Source: Blastobasis lacticolella
Taxonomy: Eukaryota; Arthropoda; Insecta; Lepidoptera; Blastobasidae
Direction: 5' to 3'
NCBI GenBank assembly: GCA_905147135.1
Contig: LR990056.1
Span: forward strand, 13,588,001-13,652,000
DNA: 64,000 nt
The notes under the pieces are model-generated. The model was given only the letters and a program-made list of their open reading frames with translations. It was not told the origin of the DNA and made no database searches. The position numbers were made by a program, and so were the translations under genes. Positions 56,901 to 64,000 of this stretch are shown piece by piece (the first letter of the stretch is position 1; each line of letters opens with the position of its first letter).

Positions 56901-59900
56901 TGTATAGCTATGGTTATGTCTATGTCTAAGTACTTACAAGGCGTCAGGCGCGATGTTCGGGTCGCTGCAGCGTCGCTGCGCGGCTTTCTTCTCGCCTTCG
57001 CCGAGAAGGTTGTCGCACGAACGCGTCTTCGTCATCAGGCCTGGGAAATAATGAATATTCAAATCAGTATAGCCATCATAGTTGGCCGTGGGCGTCGTAC
57101 AAGGCGACTTATGTTTTCGAGGCACAATATCTAGAGTCTCTATAGACTGGAAAATGGGCAGCAGCGTTTTCCATTGTTATATTTATAACACTGCGATCTC
57201 CAATCCGCCTGTCGAGCGTGGAGATTATGGCAATAACCTCCCCTTTCGTGGGAGAGACCCTAAGTTCTGCAGTGGACTGATATGGGCTGTGATGATGCGG
57301 TGCGGTATGCATTAACAGGCCGGCGACGTATTCACGATACCCCAGTCGGCTAATGACGTTCTGGCTAACAATTTTCTGATTTCAATGATTGAAATTGTTA
57401 CTTTTGCGATTGCGTATCATCGATTTGATAGTTTCAGGTTATGGCAATGGGACTTTGTTAGCAACTGAACCCATGAAATCGATGTTACGGAATCGCAAAA
57501 GTAACAAATTCAATCATTGAAGTAAGAAAATTGTTAGTCTCCATGCCACATACCGACAAGTCTTGTAAGTTGTAGGAAAGGCTCGGTGTCTCTATGCTAT
57601 TTGGCGGTGAAGGGATAAGGTAGCCGCCAATGTTGGCAAGCGAAGATGGAGGTGGTAAATGGTAATACCCACCTGGCTGGGTGTTGTTACCAGGGGGACC
57701 AAGGTTAGTTGTATATATGCCATGGAAGTTGGCACACTTCTCTAGCGCGACGTAGGGCAGTCAGCGTCATCTATGTGCCGCTGCATGCCAACCTTGTGTT
57801 CGTGTACTCATATCGTTGAGTTTCCCTATTGGAGCGATAGATGTCGCCCATACCGACAAGTACTGTACAGGGCCCCACACATTAACAGTCCGCCAGCAGT
57901 CTCTGGTCGTATCGGGCGGCCTACCGTCCGCCAAGGATTATCCGGTAGATATCTGTCAAGCGGTCACACACTCTCAGTTCATATTAGTCTTCAGTCCGAA
58001 ACCTTAAACGGAACTGTTAGTGTGTGACCTATTCTGTAACCTATAACTGACAGACTGATATCATCCGGCGAGCTGTTAATATGTGGGATTTTTAAGTAAA
58101 GTGCTTACCATTATGTGTAGGTGGGTCCCTCGGTCGCTGTGGGGGGCGCTCCTCCCGCCCGGGCCCCCCCGAGCCCCCCGCGGCCCCCGCCCCCCCGCCG
58201 CAGAACAACTCGAACCACAGGCGCATGTAGCGCACACCGTCCTGGGGCCATAGCGTCTGTTGGAGGGGGAATGGTGTTGTTAGAATGTGTTGAATGGCTT
58301 TCAATGTGATTAAATGAATAAAGGTTATTGTATGTCAATTTTGTATCTATATCTATATTAGCCCGAATCATCCCACTGCTGGGCAAAGGCCTCCCCCCGA
58401 TTCCTCCACTCTTCACGATCAAGTGCCAATGTCTGCCAGTCACTTTCGAAGGCCCGCAGCTCATCTGTCCACCTTTTCTTGGGTCTGCCGCGACGTCGTT
58501 TCCGAGAATTGGGTGTCCAAACTGCGACGGTTTTAGCCCATAACTCTTCCGACATGCGGCAAACATGACCTGCCCAGTTCCACTTCAGTTTTCCAGCTTT
58601 AATGGCTACATCAGCGATCTGCGTTTTGGAGCGCAGCGTCGAGTTTCGAATTCGGTCCATTAATCTAACTCCTAACATGCTACGCTCCATGGCCCGCTGG
58701 CAAACCCCGAGTTTAGACTTTTGAGCTTTTTGAGCTTTTGACTTTTTTGTATACTATTTGTTAAATAAATAGAGATCATATAAGATCTGCACGGCTAGCA
58801 CAAGTTCCTCACGCGCACGATAAGCGGGAAAAGGCGCTCGCCGGTTGGAAAAAACAGCAAATACTAGACTGGCTGTTAAGCAGAGATATCTGTGGGATAT
58901 TCTTGACTTTATTTTTAGTTTGAGATAATCAAGTTGAGTTGACGGACAATTAAGTATTAATAAATAAACTTAATCCATTTTTAATGTATAAATTGTTTGA
59001 ATTTTACTCCACTGAAACCTCACCTTTACGATTTTCTTAACTCGAATGGACTATAGTCGGCTGTTGTTCTGTTGACGAGTGTATTTGTGTATATGTTCGT
59101 GTCACTATCACCACACCTACCTCATCGTGCTCGGTAGGTGGCGCGTACAAATGATTCCTGTAGTGGGGGTTCAGAAGCAGCGGCCACACGGACGCGGTGA
59201 GGTCGGGAAGGCGTTGCTCGCGGCGCTCGCGCATCGTGTTCAGAAGGAACGTGCCGAACATGCACGAGTGCACGTGTGTTGCTAGCTTTATCTGTGGGGG
59301 AAGAAGAGCATATAATTGCATTACCGCTTAAGAAAATGTTCCTTTGATGCTACAGCAACATATATAAGAAATTTGGTGCATCTTTAACCTAATGAAGTTG
59401 GCTAAAAGAAGGGACCATTGCCTGTCCCACGGCTAGGCAGAGCTGTCTCTAGGAACTTATCACGAGTGTGAAAGAGGTAGCAAGCGAACGCGAACGCGAG
59501 CGCTGGTGTGGGTACGAGAGTTAAATAATCAGGCCCCAAATGAGAAGCCAATCAAGTCTGACTGTTTATGTTTTATTAATCAGTAGCCGTATTCACAATG
59601 GCTCGGAAATCGGATTCGGATACGGAATCGACAAAGGACCCCGCAAAAGTTCTCAGGAAAATGTGGCTTCAGTTAATTTTGATGAAATTTTTATATGTTA
59701 TAGAGAGTAGAGTTTCCGTGGAATCTATCGGGATTCTAAATAACAGTTTTCGAATCGATCGACACGGATTCGCCGCTCACGAATTTCGTGTCGTATCGTT
59801 CGGAAACGGTTTCGAATCATTGTGAATACGGCTACTGATCCCGCAGCGCTTATCAAACTATCTAGATTCTCAAATCAAGCAAGCAAGGTTTTTTTACGGG

Positions 59901-62900
59901 GTTGGCAACGCGTGGGAGACGCCCCTGGCCTTGTAAACGTTCATAGGCTGCGGTGACCGCTTACCATCAGGCAGGCCGTAAGCTTGTTTGCCACCTTATT
60001 GGAATAGAAAAAATGCCACTGGGAACCCAATAATTGACCCCGCGTTTTATGAACCGATTCTTTTTTGTGTCAAATGTAATTGTCTTGCAAAATTATCGTG
60101 TCGTGGCGTCTTTTGTAATAAATGTTTCAATTTCAATTTATTTATTTAATCGTCAACATGGGTTTCAAAGTTGGTTACATATTTTTAACAGATCTCCATG
60201 TTCCACCTTACGGTATACGATACAATCTTTCTCGTTTACGGTTTCCTTCTTTCTTCCCTTCTATAGAAAAAACATCTTACCAAAAGAGCATCGTTGAACT
60301 CGAAGCTGCATGGGTACTGGGACATGATTTGGTGCACCACATCCAGCCATTGCAGGAAGATGGGTGCGCGCTCGTTGGGCTCCTCTGTGGCGGAATGTCC
60401 GCAGCGGTCCGCGAACTTGTGGCCGAAGTCCAGCCACTCGCGCTCTATTAGGATTCTGAAGCCCTGGGGAGAGAGAGAAAGAGACATTTTTTTTATTGTG
60501 TCACAGTCTTATCTGATTCGATGGCTAAAGATGGAACTAAGGGTCGCCATTTTGAAATGTAGTGTCCATTTCAGCAACAGCGACGCTGTCACCTGTAGAC
60601 TAATTACATAACTCGAATCTGTTGCCAACAATTCTCTGATTTCAATTATTGAAATGGTTCCTTTGCTATTACGTATGAACGATTTAATAGTTTAAATGAA
60701 CGAACAACTGAACCATAAAATCGATGATACGGAATCGCAAAACAATAATTTCAATCATTAAAATAAGATAGTTGTTGGCATCAACGTTAAGTAATTAGCT
60801 TGCGGGTCAGTCGCGGTTTGCTGATTGCGACAGAAATGTGCAATGAGGGTTTTTACGATTACAAATAGCGTTACTGAGCCGTGAAGTCTAAAGTCAAGAT
60901 AAAGCTCTGTCATTGGAAAGAAATAGATCCGTCATTATACAGCAGTCATTTCTGTCCAATAGCCTTACTTCCTTACTTCTTACTAGCGCCATCTGTTGGA
61001 TTTTGAAATCGCAAAAGCCCTCATAACGGATCGCGATCAAAGCTTGCAGTCGCGCAGACCAATCCGACCGATTTTATCTGGTGGATCGGTCAGGTCGGAA
61101 ACCTGCAACCCCACCCAAGCCACACTCACCTCTATGGTCCGGTAATAAGGGTACAGCATGGGCTGCGCGGTAACCAGTATCTGCGGATCCCCTGCCGCCC
61201 TGGCCGGAAACCAGAAGCCTCATTCGTTCTAACCTCCATAGTCTAGTAATAAGGGTCGACCATTAGTTGCGCGATGGTCAGTACCTGTAGCGTCCCCTGT
61301 GGCCCTGGTCAAACACCTGGCACCCGCAGCCGAGCCACACTCACCTCTATGGTGCGGTAATAAGGGTCCAGCATGAGCTGCGCGGTGGCCAGGATCTGCG
61401 GCGTGCGGTCCCAGCCGTCGCTGCAGTGCACCAGCACGGGCCGGCCGCAGCCGAGCCACACTCACCTCTATGGTGCGGTAATAAGGGTCCAGCATGAGCT
61501 GCGCGGTGGCCAGGATCTGCGGCGTGCGGTCCCAGCCGTCGCTGCAGTGCACCAGCACGGGCCGGCCGCAGCCGAGCCACACTCACCTCTATGGTGCGGT
61601 AATAAGGGTCCAGCATGAGCTGCGCGGTGGCCAGGATCTGCGGCGTGCGGTCCCAGCCGTCGCTGCAGTGCACCAGCACGGGCCGGCCGCAGCCGAGCCA
61701 CACTCACCTCTATGGTGCGGTAATAAGGGTCCAGCATGAGCTGCGCGGTGGCCAGGATCTGCGGCGTGCGGTCCCAGCCGTCGCTGCAGTGCACCAGCAC
61801 GGGCCGGCCGCAGCCGAGCCACACTCACCTCTATGGTGCGGTAATAAGGGTCCAGCATGAGCTGCGCGGTGGCCAGGATCTGCGGCGTGCGGTCCCAGCC
61901 GTCGCTGCAGTGCACCAGCACGGGCCGGCCGCAGCCGAGCCACACTCACCTCTATGGTGCGGTAATAAGGGTCCAGCATGAGCTGCGCGGTGGCCAGGAT
62001 CTGCGGCGTGCGGTCCCAGCCGTCGCTGCAGTGCACCAGCACGGGCCGGCCGCAGCCGAGCCACACTCACCTCTATGGTGCGGTAATAAGGGTCCAGCAT
62101 GAGCTGCGCGGTGGCCAGGATCTGCGGCGTGCGGTCCCAGCCGTCGCTGCAGTGCACCAGCACGGGCCGGCCGGCGAGCACGGCGCGGGCCGCCACGCCC
62201 GACGCGCGGAGCACCCCGGACAGGTAGCCCGGCCAGAGCGTGCGCTCCAGGCTCGAGTACCAGCTGGGGGGAAGGGGTACGTTGTTGGTAGGTTCTTAAT
62301 TAACAAATATCTGTATTTAGGACGCGAGCATGCCCACAGGCGAAATGGAGGAGAATGAGTCGGAAAGCGGACCCGGCAGAAGCCGGGATTGACCGCTCGG
62401 ATGATGATGATGAGCTATATTTCGTCATAAGTCGCGGCGCCCCAGCTAGCTTATACTTCTGTTAATTCGATGTCTGATGGGTTTTATCATAATCTCCACG
62501 ATTAGGAAAGTTGGAGATCGTAGTATTAAAAATATTATACAGAAAAGGCTACTGCAAGTGCAAAGAACGCGTTCTTCTGGTCTACGGAGACCATAGCCGG
62601 TTAGCCTGTCAGACATTAGTCGCCAATAAAGTCGAAAATAAAGCGCTAATAAATCCGCCAGATGGCGACATCAATCTATACTGTTATAAAACTCAAAAAT
62701 GCCGTGTCTGTACACTGAGATATTTCAGAAAAATCGGGATAGGATTCAGGGACGTAACTACGACACAAAAATTATTTTCTGAAATTTTGTCTGTTTGTTC
62801 ACACAGCACGCAAAAACTACTGAACGAATTTTGATAGTTTGGTAGCTTGTAAAAAAGAAAGAGCTACAGCTGGACCTCGGACGTAGTACAAACATTCATA

Positions 62901-63374
62901 CAATACGAAGGTCATTCAAAATGGGGCAAAAGCTAAATTCTCATAAAAAACAGCTGTGGGGTTAGCTTAGGGTCCTTTTCGGGCAATCCCACATGTCCAC
63001 CGTCATTCCCCCGGGTGAAGTGGTATCTATCGAAGATTTCCCCTCTTAAAAAAAAAAAAAGGGCCAATGGTTTTGTGCCTATGCTCAAATTAATAATCCG
63101 CCAAATTCTAAGCTGTACAGACAGAAGTCCAATAGCACGGACCAACGCATATCGGCATAACAGCTCACACCACTCACTTGGCAATATCGCTGGGCTCAGC
63201 ACACAGAGCCCTCAGCTGATGGAAGCTCCGCCTCACGTGGTGTATGTTGGGCAGACTCATGAACTGGATGTCAGCCGCTGGATAGTACTGTATGCATTCG
63301 CACCCGCCGCCGCGAGCGCGATTGGTTACAGCGCTAGCGTACGACCGTGCGTCCACTATTAGCAGTTTCGAGGG
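47977..63374 (-). CDS. Myotubularin-related phosphatase with C-terminal FYVE (MTMR3/MTMR4 type), 3' part
   Basis: Fourteen minus-strand exons: 63178-63374, 62071-62263, 60281-60463, 59121-59291, 58109-58256, 56938-57040, 55555-55681, 54548-54850, 53806-54097, 52416-52631, 51795-52012, 51084-51200, 49491-49711 and 47977-48079. Borders are GT-AG with matching phases; 863 residues are visible and earlier exons (PH-GRAM) lie past 64000. Landmarks: [20 protein letters not shown], the Cys-x5-Arg active site [45 protein letters not shown], then KTRSCDNL and RRCSDPNI as in MTMR3/4. A Gly/Ser/Pro-rich linker and a short coiled coil ([20 protein letters not shown]) follow. The C-terminal FYVE finger is [13 protein letters not shown]...[11 protein letters not shown]...CGSC...CRRC, with all eight metal ligands. 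The enzyme removes the 3-phosphate of PI3P and PI(3,5)P2 on endosomal membranes. Two exons carry tandem amplifications (see repeats). Confidence 0.92.
48205..48390 (+). repeat. Interspersed repeat
   Basis: Starts ATACTAGCTTTGTACCCATG and ends ATTTATAATATTAGTAGG; head and tail are typical of a widespread insect repeat also seen in part at 9600-9745. In the last intron of the myotubularin gene. Confidence 0.5.
48500..48890 (-). repeat. Decayed copies of the FYVE exon
   Basis: At least three diverged copies of the 3' part of the exon at 49491-49711 lie downstream of the perfect array, around 48770-48885, 48655-48750 and 48505-48600. Two keep a splice donor (GCAG/GTGAGT at 48775-48784 and ACAG/GTGGGT near 48660). 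They miss a middle segment of the exon and have lost metal-ligand cysteines. Confidence 0.75.
48863..49662 (-). repeat. Four-copy 200-bp tandem array containing the FYVE exon 3' part and its donor
   Basis: Exact 200-bp period, with donors at exon edges 49491, 49291, 49091 and 48891. Each unit is 172 nt of exon (from about 49662 to the donor) plus 28 nt of intron. By eye the copies are identical. GC content is very high. No acceptor is included, so the extra units cannot be separate cassette exons. Confidence 0.9.
49771..49906. mobile_element. Palindromic MITE around CGCCGCCATTTT
   Basis: Left GATAGTACGCCGCCATTTTG..AACTGAG and right CTCAATTGCATAAAAATGGCGGAGTGCAATCGA pair imperfectly over about 35 bp. 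A half copy is at 54335-54372 (minus). In an intron of the myotubularin gene. Confidence 0.6.
50150..50345. repeat. Intronic repeat shared with 58840-58960
   Basis: AATACTAGACTGG..., GGGATATCCTTGACTT and ATTTTTAATTTGA words occur in the same order in 58850-58940. Class unknown. Confidence 0.4.
50340..50408 (+). mobile_element. LINE tail
   Basis: GCTGTTTGCTCGTTTGTTGC followed by nine or more A residues; truncated member of the 5385/17845/33990 family. Confidence 0.5.
50903..51039. mobile_element. Palindromic MITE, TIR CAGTCGAGTTCATTAATATG (copy B)
   Basis: Flanked by TA at 50901-50902 and 51040-51041. Same ends and right arm as 25977-26163, but the left arm is shorter by about 50 bp, so less of it is palindromic. 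Confidence 0.85.
51515..51575 (-). mobile_element. LINE tail fragment
   Basis: GTAAACAGGCCACCTGACGG then GTGGTCACCGCTGCC, minus-strand tail of the 1003-1490 family. Confidence 0.5.
52698..52944. mobile_element. MITE, TIR GAGCTCGTCTAA, TA target duplication (copy 2, uninterrupted)
   Basis: TA at 52696-52697 and 52945-52946. Aligns along its length with 18903-19234 except for that copy's 81-bp LINE insertion and a 4-bp difference. Confidence 0.85.
52999..53108. mobile_element. 110-bp palindromic element, ends CTAATCCTTACA
   Basis: Left CTAATCCTTACACAGT...GAGTCGCTTT and right complement CTAATCCTTACAATGT...AAGTCGCTTTT. Probable MITE in an intron of the myotubularin gene. Confidence 0.6.
53118..53270 (+). 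mobile_element. SINE body without its tRNA head
   Basis: AGAAATTGAAATGATGAATT through GGGGCTAGATGGCGCTGTG, as in 11640-11800. The promoter-bearing head is absent, so this is a 5'-truncated copy. Confidence 0.65.
55700..55880. mobile_element. Two short LINE remnants
   Basis: 55705-55765 (plus) encodes [17 protein letters not shown], matching the fragment at 4290-4615. 55835-55880 (minus) is the GGTGGCAAACAAACTTACGG tail. Both in an intron of the myotubularin gene. Confidence 0.55.
56046..56245 (+). repeat. Interspersed repeat shared with 16436-16690
   Basis: GAGAATGTGCACTGTCA, GTATTTGACAACTTATAGC and GCACCATTAAAAAGGGAAC occur in the same order. Confidence 0.5.
56421..56878 (+). mobile_element. 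MITE, TIR ATGAG(G/C)AGTTTTCC (copy 3)
   Basis: Whole-length relative of 13737-14142 and 15436-15851. It carries an intact 60-codon frame at 56650-56832 ([20 protein letters not shown]...). A 40-bp insertion rich in TTTA repeats near 56560-56600 is bordered by repeated GATAAT. Confidence 0.8.
57085..57300 (+). mobile_element. LINE 3' end
   Basis: GGCGTCGTACAAGGCGACTT ... CCTTTCGTGGGAGAGACCC ... GGGCTGTGATGATG; same family as 12405-12665 and 26690-26935. Confidence 0.65.
57367..57536. repeat. Foldback element (AACAATTTTCTGATTTCAAT), copy 1
   Basis: The arms AACAATTTTCTGATTTCAAT..TTACTTTTGCGATT and the complement pair over about 60 bp. Copy 2 at 60624-60778 is a related palindrome in another intron of the same gene. 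Confidence 0.7.
57870..58030. repeat. Possible TIR element CACACATTAACAGT / ACTGTTAGTGTGTG
   Basis: Short inverted ends about 150 bp apart, with other partial inverted words (CGGGCGGCCTACCGTCCG). Element class uncertain. Confidence 0.4.
58355..58710 (-). mobile_element. LINE reverse-transcriptase C-terminus
   Basis: The minus frame 58358-58690 is open for 110 codons: [20 protein letters not shown], then [13 protein letters not shown] and [13 protein letters not shown]. This is the C-terminal end of insect endonuclease/reverse-transcriptase LINEs and the best-preserved LINE coding piece in the window. In an intron of the myotubularin gene, same strand. Confidence 0.8.
58840..59070. repeat. 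Intronic repeat related to 50150-50345 and 52160-52270
   Basis: Shares AATACTAGACTGG and GATATTCTTGACTTTATTTTTA with 50150-50345. It shares TATAAATTGTTTGAATTTTACTCCA-like text and GGACTATAGT with 52160-52270. Class unknown. Confidence 0.4.
59583..59835 (+). mobile_element. MITE with TIR GTAGCCGTATTCACAATG and a full-length small ORF (copy 2)
   Basis: Same length and ends as 18011-18263. The 75-codon frame at 59598-59825 starts [20 protein letters not shown] and differs from copy 1 at six residues. Flanks extend the palindrome to TCAGTAGCC...GGCTACTGA. Confidence 0.85.
59889..60018 (+). mobile_element. LINE tail
   Basis: TTTTTTACGGGGTTGGCAAC ... CATAGGCTGCGGTGACCGC ... AAGCTTGTTTGCCACC and an A-rich end. 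Confidence 0.6.
60624..60778. repeat. Foldback element, copy 2
   Basis: AACAATTCTCTGATTTCAAT ... TTTCAATCATTAAAATAAGA ... TTGTTGG; aligns with 57367-57536. Confidence 0.6.
61120..61330 (-). repeat. Decayed copies of the phosphatase active-site exon
   Basis: Two diverged copies of the 3' half of the exon at 62071-62263. One, about 61130-61200, has an intact CTCAC/CTCTATGG donor. The other, about 61240-61315, has a CTAAC donor. The catalytic Cys-x5-Arg coding part is missing or changed in both. They lie downstream of the perfect array. Confidence 0.75.
61327..62173 (-). repeat. 121-bp tandem array containing the phosphatase active-site exon 3' part and its donor
   Basis: Seven splice-donor edges at exact 121-bp spacing: 62071, 61950, 61829, 61708, 61587, 61466 and 61345. 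Each unit is 103 nt of exon ([20 protein letters not shown]... to the donor) plus 18 nt of intron. The copies look identical by eye. Only the rightmost one (62071-62263) has the full exon and an acceptor. Confidence 0.92.
62318..62412 (+). mobile_element. LINE C-terminal fragment ending in (GAT)n
   Basis: Encodes HAHRRNGGE then [17 protein letters not shown], the end of the 33600-33835 LINE family, with the terminal GATGATGATGATGA. It sits 55 bp before the acceptor of the active-site exon, on the opposite strand. Confidence 0.6.
62640..62900 (+). repeat. Insect repeat (CAAAAACTACTGAACGAATTTTG)
   Basis: GGATAGGATTCAGGGACGTA and AAAAACTACTGAACGAATTT are recurring words of widespread lepidopteran repeats. 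No internal structure was resolved. Confidence 0.35.
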
Positions 63375-63870
63375 CTGTGGGCAAGGAAATTGTGTTGTTA
63401 ACATCGTTGTTGTAGTAACAGGTAAGTTTGAGAGTCCAATGTTGAAGTTGGTGGGTTTTAAAGGCGTCGACAACATGTTAGTGGCAACACCAGGGAAATG
63501 TCTATCGCCTACGATAACTGCTTATTATAGAGAATGCTGATCACGATTGGTTACAGCGCTAGCGTACGACCGTGCGTCCACTATTAACAGTTTTGAGGGC
63601 TGCGGGGCAAGGAAACGGAGTTGTCAACATGGAGTTCTTGAAGAAAGGGGTGAAAAGGTTTTTACGGGGACAGCAACGCGTGAGTGATGCCCCTGGCATT
63701 GCAAACGTCCATAGGCTGCGGTGACTGTTTACCATCGGGCGGGCAGTAAGCTTGTTTGCCACCTCAGTGGTATAAAAAATTTTAACATCTTCGGTGTCGT
63801 AACAGGTAAGTTGTACAGTCCAATGTTGAACTTGGTAGGTTTTAACAGTGTCGGCTACATATTAGTGATA
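63318..63870 (-). repeat. Tandem duplication of an exon acceptor border
   Basis: 63318-63500 is repeated at 63546-63870, interrupted there by a LINE. It covers the first 57 or so bases of the exon at 63178-63374, its acceptor and upstream intron. The second copy keeps a CCCCGCAG acceptor and the exon start ([10 protein letters not shown]) but soon leaves exon sequence. It could act only as a decoy 3' splice site. Confidence 0.8.
63631..63788 (+). mobile_element. 5'-truncated LINE tail with AACAT target duplication
   Basis: GGAGTTCTTGAAGAAAGGGG ... AAGCTTGTTTGCCACC then AAAAAATTTT, flanked by AACAT at 63626-63630 and 63784-63788. The paralogous copy at 63318-63500 shows the uninterrupted site. 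Confidence 0.8.
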
Positions 63871-64000
63871 GGGGCCCTATTTTTGATCCGCTCGTTTCGA
63901 TTCGAACGGCTTTCAATGTTGATTTTCGGCAAGAAAATTTCGATATTTTTATGCATGATTCGGTATTGCGATAGTGGTTCGACAATTATTGAATTTTTCA

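Noticed and set aside
61327..62173. CRISPR-like array
   Set aside because: Direct repeats have no unique spacers, and the unit is eukaryotic exon plus splice donor.
61345..62214. Repeated 118- and 81-codon frames on both strands
   Set aside because: Read-through of the 121-bp exon array; they include intron bases and shift out of the phosphatase frame.

Overview
The window looks like nuclear DNA of a moth or butterfly (Lepidoptera). The genes have short exons and long AT-rich introns with GT-AG borders. The gaps are packed with 5'-truncated LINE tails, tRNA-headed SINEs, and TA-, TAA- or 8-bp-TSD MITEs of the kind common in that order. The species cannot be fixed from sequence alone.

Layout. 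At the left edge the first two exons of a SNF5/SMARCB1 gene (Snr1) run leftwards off the window (324-802, minus). A complete five-exon mitochondrial citrate carrier (sea/SLC25A1 type, 317 aa) follows at 1798-18569 (plus). Its four introns carry LINE, SINE, MITE and hAT insertions, some nested. A six-exon aldo-keto reductase (20886-23352, minus, 305 aa) lies tail-to-tail with it and head-to-head with an intronless RNase P/MRP subunit Rpp29/Pop4 gene (24037-24672, plus). A five-exon WSCD-type sulfotransferase (27395-31643, plus) comes next, with an unrecognised possible coding exon on the other strand just upstream. From 31.7 to 41 kb the DNA is mostly mobile elements, including a nearly full-length piggyBac-like transposon (35180-37782) with terminal repeats and a transposase broken by two frameshifts. 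An intronless CCR4-NOT subunit 10 gene lies at 41196-42899 (plus).

The right third (44.4-64 kb) is the 3' part of a myotubularin-related lipid phosphatase of the MTMR3/MTMR4 type on the minus strand. Fourteen exons encode 863 residues, from the middle of the phosphatase domain through the HCSDGWDRT active site to a C-terminal FYVE zinc finger, followed by a long probable 3'UTR. Earlier exons lie beyond base 64000.

The most unusual structure is inside this phosphatase gene. The active-site exon and the first FYVE exon have each been amplified into a tandem array. In each, the unit is the 3' part of the exon plus its splice donor plus 18-28 bases of intron: 121 bp with seven donor-bearing copies, and 200 bp with four. 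Older, decayed copies lie on the downstream side of both arrays. A third exon of the same gene has a duplicated acceptor border. These arrays add extra splice donors but no acceptors. They could be a real exon-boundary amplification affecting splicing, or partly an assembly effect.

The host genes do not form an operon or pathway. They are independent housekeeping genes: chromatin remodelling, citrate export, carbonyl reduction, tRNA processing, sulfation, mRNA deadenylation and phosphoinositide turnover.
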